Assembly (NCBI RefSeq): GCF_049701175.1 | Contig: NZ_JBNATW010000004.1 | Span: 45,743 to 109,742, forward strand | Direction: 5' to 3' | Length of the DNA: 64,000 nucleotides | DNA from: Thermovenabulum sp049701175 | GTDB lineage: Bacteria; Bacillota; Thermosediminibacteria; Thermosediminibacterales; Thermosediminibacteraceae | In this document: piece after piece, positions 43,240-51,667 of the stretch | Layout: each line of letters begins with the position of its first letter | How positions within the stretch are numbered: position 1 is the first letter of the stretch | The notes under the pieces: model-generated | What the model was told of the DNA's origin: nothing | Database searches by the model: none | What the model saw: the letters and a program-made list of their open reading frames with translations, nothing else | Translations under genes and position numbers: made by a program

Positions 43240-44460
43240 ATGACAAAAAGAACGGAAATAATGGAAATAGCGAAATCAAGATTAATTGTGATGAACCCTT
43301 TTTTTGGCACATTGGCATTATATCTAAGTAACAAAGAGACAGAGGACAATATAGTAGCAGCAACAGATGGCGAAAACATATACTACAACCCGCAAAACTT
43401 TGAAACCATAAAAAACACATATGGCATGGATATTTTAACAACGATAGTTGCACATGAAGTAATGCATTGTGCATTACTTCATATACTCAGAAGGCAATCT
43501 AGAAATATAAAGTTATGGAACCTTGCAACAGACATAGTTATAAACAACATATTAGAGGAATGTGGTTTTAAAATCCCGGACTTTGCTTTTAAAGATAAAA
43601 GATATGGTGGGAAATCAGCAGAAGAAGTATATGATGATTTAAGCAAGATGATAGGAATGGGAAATGGAGATAAGACAGTAATTAACGATAATCAAAAATA
43701 TAGAACGCAAGATGCAGAGCAACTGGAGAAGATAGCAGACGATATAGAAAAAAGCCACAAATATTGGGATTACGCAGTAGGTTGTAATGACAACAACGAA
43801 AAAAACAAGACATATTGGAGGGAAGATGTAAAAGGTAATGAGAAGGAATGGAAAGAACGGCTGATAAGAGCAGCGAACGTGGCACGTCAAAGAGGGACGC
43901 TGCCTGCATCCCTGCAGAAAATCATAGATGAAATACTAAACCCAACAGTAGATTACAGAATCTTACTGCAAGACGTATTAGAAAAAATAAACGCAGAATA
44001 TAACTGGAACACATTTGACAGAAGGTATATAAGCAGAGGGATGTACTTGCCGGGCAAAGAAAGCAGAGGGGCAAGAACGGTCGTTATAGCCTTGGACACA
44101 TCAGGGTCAATTACAGATGAAGAATTAAACAATTTTGTAAACGAAGTGTATGGGATAGTTTCGCTGCGATACAGAGATGTATATGTAATAGCATGTGATG
44201 CTGAAATACACGAAGTATATCATATAGATGAGTATGGGAATATACCTAAAATAAAAAACGTTTCAGGACGAGGAGGCACAGATTTCCGGCCTGTTTTTAA
44301 TTATGTAAAAGAAAATTGTATAGAGCCTACTGCGTTGATATACTACACAGATGGAGAAGGGACATATCCGACGCACGATCCCGGATATCCAACAATTTGG
44401 GTAGTAGTTAATGAAGTTGATGTCCCATTTGGCAGAAAAGTAATGTATAAAAAAATATAG
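43240..44460 (+). CDS. VWA-like metallopeptidase (DUF2201 type), MoxR partner
   Basis: 406 residues. A zincin motif HEVMH (72-76) lies in the N-terminal putative metallopeptidase domain, followed by a conserved NLATDIVINNIL helix. The C-terminal domain is VWA-like with DTSGS (D286, S288, S290) and GGTDFRPVF. This is the DUF2201 pair type commonly encoded beside MoxR ATPases. It probably acts with the ATPase at 42117, perhaps on a substrate of the element. AAATAAAAAGGAGGTAT precedes ATG 43240. Confidence 0.88.
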   Translation: MTKRTEIMEIAKSRLIVMNPFFGTLALYLSNKETEDNIVAATDGENIYYNPQNFETIKNTYGMDILTTIVAHEVMHCALLHILRRQSRNIKLWNLATDIVINNILEECGFKIPDFAFKDKRYGGKSAEEVYDDLSKMIGMGNGDKTVINDNQKYRTQDAEQLEKIADDIEKSHKYWDYAVGCNDNNEKNKTYWREDVKGNEKEWKERLIRAANVARQRGTLPASLQKIIDEILNPTVDYRILLQDVLEKINAEYNWNTFDRRYISRGMYLPGKESRGARTVVIALDTSGSITDEELNNFVNEVYGIVSLRYRDVYVIACDAEIHEVYHIDEYGNIPKIKNVSGRGGTDFRPVFNYVKENCIEPTALIYYTDGEGTYPTHDPGYPTIWVVVNEVDVPFGRKVMYKKI

Positions 44461-44524
44461 CAAACACTTGTTCGATAAATTAAATTATGATAAAATTTTA
44501 TTAAAATAAGAAGGAGGTATTATT

Positions 44525-45034
44525 ATGAAAATAGGGGTTGACATATGTAATACTGTAGCCGATGTTTTGACGGAAATAGAAAGAAGGTTAGGCAAATATG
44601 ACTGGCATACTTATTATCATCCCAACATGCCGGAGTCTTTTTTTGAAGAAAATAAAGACATATTTTTAAAAGCAAGGCCTTATGCTAATGCTGCAAAGGT
44701 ATTAAAGGAATTGTCCAAGGAACATGAGATTATATATATAACGTCAAGGCCTGCGTGGGCTAAAGAATATACGGTACAGTGGCTTAAAAGCCATGATTTT
44801 CCCAATCCTGAAAATGTCATATTTACAGACAACAAGGCAAAGGCTGTTGTTGAAAACAGAGTAAAATACATGATAGAAGATGCACCACATGAAATAAGGA
44901 AAATGCTTTCAATCGATGTAAAACTTATTATGAAGGTTCAACCTTATAACAAGGACTACTTCTACTTTATAAGGAAAATAGTTAAATGGGATGATATAAT
45001 GTATTATTTTAATCTAAGCAGGCAAATAGCCTAA
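44525..45034 (+). CDS. HAD-family 5'-nucleotidase-like protein
   Basis: 169 residues, similar to the 5'(3')-deoxyribonucleotidase (NT5C) branch of the HAD fold. Motif I starts GVDICNTVAD: Asp5 is the likely nucleophile, but the usual second Asp is Cys7. EHEIIYITSRPAWAKEYT is motif II, FTDNKAKAV motif III, and YMIEDAPHEI motif IV with Asp. The change in motif I might reduce phosphatase activity or alter specificity. AATAAGAAGGAGGTAT precedes ATG 44525. It may tune nucleotide pools during element replication. Confidence 0.75.
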   Translation: MKIGVDICNTVADVLTEIERRLGKYDWHTYYHPNMPESFFEENKDIFLKARPYANAAKVLKELSKEHEIIYITSRPAWAKEYTVQWLKSHDFPNPENVIFTDNKAKAVVENRVKYMIEDAPHEIRKMLSIDVKLIMKVQPYNKDYFYFIRKIVKWDDIMYYFNLSRQIA

Positions 45035-45066
45035 TAAGTATAAAAAAATAAGAAGGAGGTATTTTT

Positions 45067-46347
45067 ATGCCAATAAAAGGTTGGAGTGATGTTACCAGAT
45101 TACAAAGAATTGGACAGATAGCAATAGGAAAGAAAGATGAAAGAGGAATACCTACTCCTACAGATTATTTTGTGGTTCCTGACGAAGTTAAAAAAGTTTA
45201 TGGTGAAAAACCAAGGGAATTAGACATCATTATACCATCTGAAGATATAGAGACCATATTCCCGGCCTATCTAAAAAGATATGGGGAACAATACGGATTA
45301 ATATGTAGAGGAGACGGCGAATACGCATCCCTTTCGCTCGCATATGCAAAGATAAATCCACAAGAATATAGGTTAAAGAGGGTAGGAGATGACTTCTTTG
45401 ATGAATATGGGGAAAAATTAAGTAAGGAAATAGGCAGGGATGGGAAGGAATGGCTACAGATAAGATGCACATATAAAAATTGTCCTTTATATAAGGCAAA
45501 GAAATGCAAAGAGATAGCAGTATTAAATGTAATACTACCTAAGGTATCAAGCCTTCTAGGGGTATATAGCATTGATACAGGGAGTTTTAATTCATATATC
45601 AATATAAGGAACGCATTAGAATTATTAAGAAGAATGATAGGAAGAATAAGTTTCGTTCCTCTCAAATTAAAAGTAAAGATGGTAGAAACACATCCGACAG
45701 TAACAATAAAAGGAGAAGAGAAAAAAATAAAAAAATTAGTTCCGGTAATGTATATAGACATGGATATGAATTATGAAACCCTTTTGTCATATCTAAGACA
45801 ACAGAAGGAATTACAAGAATTATCCCTGCATAGGTATATGTTAGACGGTGGAGTGGAAATAGAACCTGTAAATGACGAACAAAAACCGGAGCTTTTATAT
45901 CCAGAAACGGAAGAGATACAAAATGAAGAAAACGAATATGAGAATTTCAACAAACAATTTGCAGAATTTATCTATCAAGAGATACAAAAAGATGAAGAAG
46001 ATATTGAGCAAATAAACAAGAATAGCGATACAACCAAGGAAAAAAGTGAAGATACAACAGATAGTAAAAATGACGATAACCCCGAAACCCAAAGGAACAA
46101 AATTAAGATAGAGATTCTATCAAAACCGATAGCATCAATGATAAAAGCTGGCCCAGTTGCAAAAGGAGAGGCATTAATAGTTAAAGGCAATGGTGTTATT
46201 AACGAAGGTATGAGGACGATAATATACACTATTCCAAAAGATACGGAACAGATGGAGAAATTGCTGAAGTTTACAGAAGGAGATGAATTAGAAGTAGAAG
46301 TTTTAAAGACAAACCCAGAATTAGACAAAATATTTATAAGGGTATAA
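45067..46347 (+). CDS. Recombination directionality factor (phage Gp3-like)
   Basis: 426 residues. The N-terminal 250 match Gp3-like recombination directionality factors: RLQRIGQIAIGKKDERGIPT, PTDYFVVPDEVKKVYGEKP, LDIIIPSEDIETIFP, GLICRGDGEYASL, and a Cys group CTYKNCPLYKAKKC. The C-terminal part is acidic, then an added beta domain (about 345-426). Such factors reverse serine integrases to drive excision. No serine integrase is in the window, so one may lie elsewhere on the element. AATAAGAAGGAGGTAT precedes ATG 45067. Confidence 0.75.
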   Translation: MPIKGWSDVTRLQRIGQIAIGKKDERGIPTPTDYFVVPDEVKKVYGEKPRELDIIIPSEDIETIFPAYLKRYGEQYGLICRGDGEYASLSLAYAKINPQEYRLKRVGDDFFDEYGEKLSKEIGRDGKEWLQIRCTYKNCPLYKAKKCKEIAVLNVILPKVSSLLGVYSIDTGSFNSYINIRNALELLRRMIGRISFVPLKLKVKMVETHPTVTIKGEEKKIKKLVPVMYIDMDMNYETLLSYLRQQKELQELSLHRYMLDGGVEIEPVNDEQKPELLYPETEEIQNEENEYENFNKQFAEFIYQEIQKDEEDIEQINKNSDTTKEKSEDTTDSKNDDNPETQRNKIKIEILSKPIASMIKAGPVAKGEALIVKGNGVINEGMRTIIYTIPKDTEQMEKLLKFTEGDELEVEVLKTNPELDKIFIRV

Positions 46348-46353
46348 AAAAAC

Positions 46354-46406
46354 AAAGCCGGTATGCAGGGGTGATGACATTTCCAGCATACCGGCTTTCC
46401 TTTTTT
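46354..46406 (+). terminator. Long terminator hairpin with ribosome-site sequence in its loop
   Basis: AAAGCCGGTATGC (46354-46366) pairs perfectly with GCATACCGGCTTT (46386-46398), followed by CCTTTTTT. The 19-base loop holds AGGGGTGATGAC, which looks like a ribosome site with ATG, but no useful ORF follows. Confidence 0.85.
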
Positions 46407-46423
46407 AATAATAAAAAAAATAT

Positions 46424-46451
46424 TTGCAAAAATATTGCTATATGTTATAAT
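46424..46451 (+). promoter_or_regulatory. Promoter of the double-HTH gene, shared motif 1
   Basis: TTGCAA (46424-46429) and TATAAT (46446-46451), spacing 16. The sequence GCTATATGTTATAAT (46437-46451) is identical at 48254-48268. Confidence 0.7.
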
Positions 46452-46493
46452 TTTTATTAGGAGGCAAAGACGGAAGGGGGTTCAATAATATAG

Positions 46494-47687
46494 ATGGTAA
46501 GTCGACAGGAGAATGCATTAACAGGAGAAACAGAGGTCACAGACGAAATAATAAGTGAAGAGATAATAAACATAATAGAATACGAAGAGAATATATTATC
46601 GGAACAACAAAAGAAGATATATAATTTAATAAATGAAGGGTATACCCTTAGAGAAATATCGTATATATTAAACACTTCCCCTGATGTAATAAAAAAGCAA
46701 ATAGAGAGGATAATTAAAAAAATAAAAGCAAATAGAAGTACGGAGGAAGATTTAAAAGAAGTGATAGAAAGCGAGATATTAACAGACCGAGAAAAGGTTG
46801 CTTATTATTTACAAAGCAATGGAATAAAAATAAAGAACATAGCAAAAATAATGGGAATCAGCGAAAGTGCTGTTAAGACATACATAAGAAGAGCTAAAAT
46901 GAAAAATAGGAAAAAGAAGAAAGAAGAAATCAAAGTGTATAATATAAATGAGCTACCGGAAGAAGAAAGAAGGGAATTAATAGAAAATATTAATAGCAAA
47001 AAAGATAAAAAAGACGAATTAATAGAAAATGTCTTAAAAAGTATATACATAGAAGGAATTAACAAAAAAAATGCAATGCTGGCAACAATATTAGGGCAAA
47101 AGAGTATTCAAGCGAGGGAAATATACTTTAGAGAAAACACCAGCAAGTTAAAGAAGTTGCTATATAGAAAAAGCAATGGAGACCTAATAAGGATAGGGAA
47201 AAAAGAAGAGAAAATGGCAATAGATATTATATCAAAGTATTTTGAAAAAATAGATGATGGATGTTACAAACCGTTAATGAAGAACAGCAACACAATATTA
47301 ATAGAGGCCTTACAGGAAAGAGAAGAAATGATAAGACAGTATGATGGTATAATAATAAGGGAGAGCAAAGCATCTCCCATAGGAAAGGTATATAAAGCAA
47401 ATAAGGAGAAGATAAGAAAAGATGGAGAATATAATTTACTAAAAATAAAAGAAATAAAGAGGGTAGGGGATAAAATACAGGTTTGTATGGAAGATAAGAA
47501 TAAAAGAATCATAACAAGGGAAATAGACAGCGTTTATATAAGATATAGGAATAATTATTATTCAACAAGCCCACTAGTATTAGAGAAAGAAGATATAGTA
47601 ATGGTAGATGACAGCAAGGTAATATTATATGAATGTGAGGATGCAATACATGTATTTATAAAAGAATTTTATGATTTTGATGCATAA
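46494..47687 (+). CDS. Regulator with two sigma-region-4-like HTH motifs
   Basis: 397 residues. Two helix-turn-helix motifs lie in tandem near the N-terminus: LINEGYTLREISYILNTS then DVIKKQIERI, and QSNGIKIKNIAKIMGIS then ESAVKTYIRR. Both have region-4/LuxR-like build. The C-terminal 250 residues are not recognised (charged helices, then a beta-rich end). Expression starts from the promoter at 46424. The AAGGGGG site is 14 bases before ATG 46494. Likely a transcription factor or unusual sigma factor of the element. Confidence 0.65.
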   Translation: MVSRQENALTGETEVTDEIISEEIINIIEYEENILSEQQKKIYNLINEGYTLREISYILNTSPDVIKKQIERIIKKIKANRSTEEDLKEVIESEILTDREKVAYYLQSNGIKIKNIAKIMGISESAVKTYIRRAKMKNRKKKKEEIKVYNINELPEEERRELIENINSKKDKKDELIENVLKSIYIEGINKKNAMLATILGQKSIQAREIYFRENTSKLKKLLYRKSNGDLIRIGKKEEKMAIDIISKYFEKIDDGCYKPLMKNSNTILIEALQEREEMIRQYDGIIIRESKASPIGKVYKANKEKIRKDGEYNLLKIKEIKRVGDKIQVCMEDKNKRIITREIDSVYIRYRNNYYSTSPLVLEKEDIVMVDDSKVILYECEDAIHVFIKEFYDFDA

Positions 47688-47696
47688 AATTACAAA

Positions 47697-47732
47697 AAGG
47701 CAGCTTTAAAAAGCTGTCTTTTTTATTTTTTA
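47697..47732 (+). terminator. Rho-independent terminator
   Basis: AAGGCAGCTT (47697-47706) pairs with AAGCTGTCTT (47711-47720) and is followed by T-rich sequence. Confidence 0.8.
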
Positions 47733-48238
47733 GAAGCTCGCAATATGGTAAAAAATAGAAATGATGACGGTAAAATTAGGGAAATTTGGCCAGAAAATAT
47801 GGTATTTTATGGGGAAAATAACGTCCGATAATAAACGTTATGTAAACTTTACCTCTGAATACTCAAAAAATACTCAATTTTCGCAAATAACCTGCTTTTC
47901 AAACCAACTTCTATTGCTCCTCTTATGGTTATTATAAAAATGCAAAAATGTGCATAAAAATACATTTGTTATAATATTAAAAACATTATTAGCTTTACGT
48001 TTTCTTCTTTTTTTAGTTTCTGACAATTTAAAATTATCCTTATACATAGCAGAAATCTCTCCCCTACCCTCTCATTTAAAACATAAAATGTCGTAATATT
48101 ATAAAATAAAAAAATAATTTTTAAAATCTCCAATAGATATTTTATACAAAATAACTATTTCTGTCTATATAATTTATATGACAATTTATTACAATTTATA
48201 CAACGATCGGCAAATGGCAAACTCTTACAAATTTATAA
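47733..48238. other. Non-coding region before the Xre-type regulator
   Basis: About 500 AT-rich bases without a supported gene. A 38-codon ORF exists on the minus strand (47849-47965) but has no ribosome site. An AACGTCCG block near 47820 and a TATAAT near 47970 are the only notable features. Confidence 0.4.
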
Positions 48239-48268
48239 TTGTCTAAAAATAACGCTATATGTTATAAT
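48239..48268 (+). promoter_or_regulatory. Promoter of the Xre-type gene, shared motif 2
   Basis: TTGTCT (48239-48244) and TATAAT (48263-48268), spacing 18, with the same GCTATATGTTATAAT as at 46437. The two genes are probably controlled by the same regulator. Confidence 0.65.
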
Positions 48269-48310
48269 AAAATTAAAGGAACTTTTAATTTAAAGCAGGA
48301 AGGAAGAAGT

Positions 48311-48532
48311 ATGGACAACAACATTGAAAACATTAACATCATAATAGGCAAAAATATAAAGAAGTATAGGACTTCAAAAAAAATGACGAGAAAAAAACTG
48401 GCAGAAAAATTGGGAATATCTCCTCAATACCTATACAATATAGAAAACGGGCAAAGAAGGATAAATGCCGAAAAACTTTATGCAATATCAAAAATATTAA
48501 ATGTAAGTATAGAAAAATTTTTTAAGGAGTAA
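48311..48532 (+). CDS. Xre/Cro-type helix-turn-helix regulator
   Basis: 73 residues. IGKNIKKYRTSKKMTRKKLAEKLG followed by ISPQYLYNIENGQRRINAEKL is a complete HTH_3 domain. ATG 48311 follows GGAAGAAG; longer in-frame starts reach back into the promoter and are not used. It may repress its own promoter and that of the gene at 46494 through the shared GCTATATGTTATAAT site, in the way phage and ICE repressors act. Confidence 0.85.
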   Translation: MDNNIENINIIIGKNIKKYRTSKKMTRKKLAEKLGISPQYLYNIENGQRRINAEKLYAISKILNVSIEKFFKE

Positions 48533-48591
48533 AATCCTAAAAATATAAAGAAAGTATTTATACAATAAATAAAAAGAAAGGAGCATAAATT

Positions 48592-49011
48592 ATGCAGATA
48601 TTTTTTTACAAAAAAAAGCTTTTCCCTAAGGAAATAGTGTTCTCTTCCCTACTTTTTTCAATAATTGGGGCATACTTCTATGCAAATCACTTTACGGCAT
48701 CTTTTCATATAACGGCCGTTTTAGGAGGACTAGTAATTGCTTTTCTTACCACTAGCCAAAATATTCAGGAGAACACCTGCATATATGTAGATGAAAGTGG
48801 CATAAAACTTTATATAAACAAGGTATGCCTTAACTATGACTGGAAGGATATTAAAGAAATCTATATAGATGAAATGTTTACTAGGATAATAATGTCAAGC
48901 GGGAAGCGTTTTATGGTATCTAATGAGCTTGTAGACTATGATTTGTTTAATAAAAAAATATCTTATTTTGCTAAAATGCAGGGCAAAACCGTAAAAACTA
49001 CACAACCCTAA
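48592..49011 (+). CDS. Membrane-anchored protein with PH-like C-terminal domain
   Basis: 139 residues. Two hydrophobic helices (about 16-35 and 38-55) precede a beta-rich domain (CIYVDESGIKLYINK, then WKDIKEIYIDEMFTRIIMSS) that looks like a bacterial PH-like fold. GAAAGGAGCATAAATT precedes ATG 48592. It ends 12 bases before the helicase gene, so they are probably co-transcribed. Function unknown. Confidence 0.55.
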   Translation: MQIFFYKKKLFPKEIVFSSLLFSIIGAYFYANHFTASFHITAVLGGLVIAFLTTSQNIQENTCIYVDESGIKLYINKVCLNYDWKDIKEIYIDEMFTRIIMSSGKRFMVSNELVDYDLFNKKISYFAKMQGKTVKTTQP

Positions 49012-49023
49012 AAGGGGGCATTT

Positions 49024-51201
49024 TTGTTGGAGCAACTATATAACGTTTGCATTGATCGTATAATCTTCTATAATCCTGTTACCAACTATACTGTAGCATC
49101 AATAAAAACAGAAGACAACAGGAAACTCATGGCAACATTTAAAGGGGATTTGAAAGAAGGGGAAAAGATAATAATAGTAGGCAACTGGGTTAATCATCAA
49201 AAATACGGCCTTCAATTTCAAGGAGAATATGTTACAAAATTCGACCCTGAAAAAATAGAAAACGGGACAATACACTTTCTTTCTGAAATAAATCACATTG
49301 GGCAAGCCCGAGCCAGTGAAATTGTTAAAGAATTAGGCATAAATGCACTTTACAAAATATCAAAAGAACCGCTATTGCTTTCAAAGGTAAAAATTCCACT
49401 TAAAGCAAAGGAAGAAGTATTAAAAGCCCTGCAGAATGATGATAAGATACTTAGATATATCAAGATGAACCTTCTGCCGTTGGGCATTTCAGCCAATATT
49501 ATTGAAAAAGCCTATAAAACTTATGGAGCAGAAGCAGAAAAAATCTTATTAGAAAAACCATATAAAATAGCAGGAGAAGTAAAAAAAGTGGGAGCAAAAA
49601 AAGCAGAGCGGATAGCACAAACAATAAACTATGATAACAACAGCGAAAAACTCGCAATGATAATTAACTACATAATAAAGCAGAAAAGTGATCAAAACGG
49701 ACACCTCTACGTTACACTTGAGGAACTAAGGCAAGAAATCAGCGATGCTTATTTAATGGATATTACGCAAAGAGAGCTTAGCGATTTCATACAAGAAAAC
49801 ATGACAAATCTATCTATTATTCAAGACAATAAAATATACAAAAAACGGGATTTAATAGACGAACAAATAATAGCATCAGGGATAAATGCAATGGTTGAAA
49901 ATTATCAGTTTAATATATTTAAGAATTATAACGACTTAGACAATTTTTTGGAAACAATGCCTATAAAATATACCGATGAACAAAAAGCAGCAATTAAAGA
50001 AGCCATACAAAGCAGCATCAGTGTAATCACCGGTGGCCCCGGCACAGGAAAAACAACAATAATAAAAGCCATAATAGATTACTTTGCAAAGAAAAATGAG
50101 ACTGTTGAATTGGCAGCACCTACAGGAAAAGCATCAAAAAGGTTAACAGAAGCAACAGGTTACAGGGCACAAACAATCCACCGTCTGTTGGAAGCTGCAT
50201 ATGATGAAAAAAGCAAAAAGGTATATTTTGGGCGAAACAAGTACAATCCTATATATGCTGACGTTGTTATTATTGATGAAAGCAGTATGATCGACAATTT
50301 TTTAATGGCAAGGCTTGTAGAAGCATTGGATTACAGGAATACGAGGCTTATATTAGTGGGCGATGCGGATCAGCTTCCCTCGGTAGGTCCCGGCAATATT
50401 CTAAGGGATATAATATCTTCAGGCGTGGTAAATGTATCAAGGTTGTCAAAAGTATTCAGGCAGACTGACCAAGGAACGATTAAAGTAAACGCACATTTAA
50501 TAAATATGGGTAAATATCCGAAGTTTAACCAATCTGATTTCATATTTAAGGAAACAGAAGACCCAGAAGATGTAGTAAAAGAATACATAAAGAATATACA
50601 AGAAAACGGTATTTCTTCTGTTCAATTAATCTCACCCATGAAAAAAGGTATTTTTGGCACAGAGAAATTAAATAAAATGATACAAGAAAAAGTAAATCCA
50701 AATAATTACGGTATAAAAATAGGGGAAAATGTATTTAGAATTGGTGATCGAATTATACAAAACAGCAATAATTACAGAATAGGAATATTTAACGGAGATA
50801 CAGGTGTTATAAAGGACATAATCATTGCAAGAAGAGATAAAGATCAAGAATACAATATTAAAGATGTTATAATTATAGCCGAGTTTGATGGAGAAGACAA
50901 AGAAATAATCGGGGAAGAAATCAAACAGATATCGCTTGCATATAGCATAACAGTCCATAAGTCGCAGGGAAGCGAATACGATACTATCATTCTTGTGTTA
51001 AAAACCGGGCACTACGTTATGCTTAACAGGAACCTTTTATATACAGCTGTAACAAGGGCAAAGAAGAAAGTTATTATTATGGGCGATAAAAAAGCTATAG
51101 CATTAGCTCTGCATACTACAGATAATATAAAAAGAAATACTGGTTTAAAAGAAATTTTATCAAATAAGGAGATGGTATTACGAAAACAGGTAGGACTATA
51201 A
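49024..51201 (+). CDS. RecD2-type DNA helicase
   Basis: 725 residues. The N-terminal OB-like segment and helix-hairpin-helix region (IGQARASEIVKELG) precede superfamily 1B helicase motifs: GGPGTGKT (Walker A, 337-344), APTGKASKRLTEATG (motif Ia), IIDESSMIDN (motif II), LVGDADQLPSVGPG (motif III) and SLAYSITVHKSQGSEYDTI (motif V). RecD2 unwinds DNA 5' to 3'. Start is TTG 49024 or 49027 after GGGGGC. On a conjugative element it may help replication or conversion of incoming strands. Confidence 0.93.
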   Translation: MLEQLYNVCIDRIIFYNPVTNYTVASIKTEDNRKLMATFKGDLKEGEKIIIVGNWVNHQKYGLQFQGEYVTKFDPEKIENGTIHFLSEINHIGQARASEIVKELGINALYKISKEPLLLSKVKIPLKAKEEVLKALQNDDKILRYIKMNLLPLGISANIIEKAYKTYGAEAEKILLEKPYKIAGEVKKVGAKKAERIAQTINYDNNSEKLAMIINYIIKQKSDQNGHLYVTLEELRQEISDAYLMDITQRELSDFIQENMTNLSIIQDNKIYKKRDLIDEQIIASGINAMVENYQFNIFKNYNDLDNFLETMPIKYTDEQKAAIKEAIQSSISVITGGPGTGKTTIIKAIIDYFAKKNETVELAAPTGKASKRLTEATGYRAQTIHRLLEAAYDEKSKKVYFGRNKYNPIYADVVIIDESSMIDNFLMARLVEALDYRNTRLILVGDADQLPSVGPGNILRDIISSGVVNVSRLSKVFRQTDQGTIKVNAHLINMGKYPKFNQSDFIFKETEDPEDVVKEYIKNIQENGISSVQLISPMKKGIFGTEKLNKMIQEKVNPNNYGIKIGENVFRIGDRIIQNSNNYRIGIFNGDTGVIKDIIIARRDKDQEYNIKDVIIIAEFDGEDKEIIGEEIKQISLAYSITVHKSQGSEYDTIILVLKTGHYVMLNRNLLYTAVTRAKKKVIIMGDKKAIALALHTTDNIKRNTGLKEILSNKEMVLRKQVGL

Positions 51202-51203
51202 GA

Positions 51204-51416
51204 TTGACATTAGATAAAGATGAATTAATATACCTGATAAACACAATTGAAATAAGAGCTGACAAAATTAAAAACAAGTACCCGAATGAATATGCTAAAA
51301 ACAGGAGAATACTTATGAAGCTTTACAGTAAGTTAGGGGTAAGCGAAGAAGTATATAATGCAACAAGAGTTTTGGCAGGCGAGAAAATGGTTAATGAAGA
51401 AGAAGAATTAGTTTAA
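51204..51416 (+). CDS. Small charged protein after the helicase gene
   Basis: 70 residues, helical, starting at TTG 51204 two bases after the helicase stop, so it is probably translationally coupled. It reads like a short helical adaptor (LDKDELIYLINTIEIRADKI, ending in NEEEELV). No family recognised. Confidence 0.5.
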   Translation: MTLDKDELIYLINTIEIRADKIKNKYPNEYAKNRRILMKLYSKLGVSEEVYNATRVLAGEKMVNEEEELV

Positions 51417-51420
51417 CAGT

Positions 51421-51579
51421 CTTCCCGCAAGAAGTCTCCATCTTCTATAAGATGGAGATGAATTGTGGTTGATGACTATTGTTCCGGGAGTCAAAGTGAA
51501 AAAAGAAAATGCTGAAGGCATACAAATATCGAATATATCATACTAAAGCCCGGCAAGAGTTTTTTGAAAAAACTTTTTG
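51421..51579 (+). pseudogene. tnpB: Relic of an IS200/IS605- or IS607-type tnpB element
   Basis: The ORF 51508-51579 reads MLKAYKYRIYHTKARQEFFE then KTF and stop, which matches the conserved N-terminus of TnpB (MLKAYK.RIYPTKEQ...F). The gene stops after 23 codons. Upstream, TCTCCATCTT (51435-51444) pairs with AAGATGGAGA (51449-51458) inside CAAGAAGT...GATGAATTGTGG, which resembles the subterminal hairpin of IS605-family ends. No tnpA or rest of tnpB is present. It is a short scar of a past insertion. Confidence 0.6.
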
Positions 51580-51667
51580 AAAGGGTACTCAATGTTATTG
51601 TTCATATGAAGTATTAAAATAATGGTTATAACGAACGTTATAAACGAAAAATAAAAGAGGGATTAGC

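Noticed and set aside
46374..46406. Ribosome-site-plus-ATG sequence in the loop of the terminator after the RDF gene
   Set aside because: The reading frame that follows is short and uninformative; the perfect stem plus T-run is best read as a terminator.
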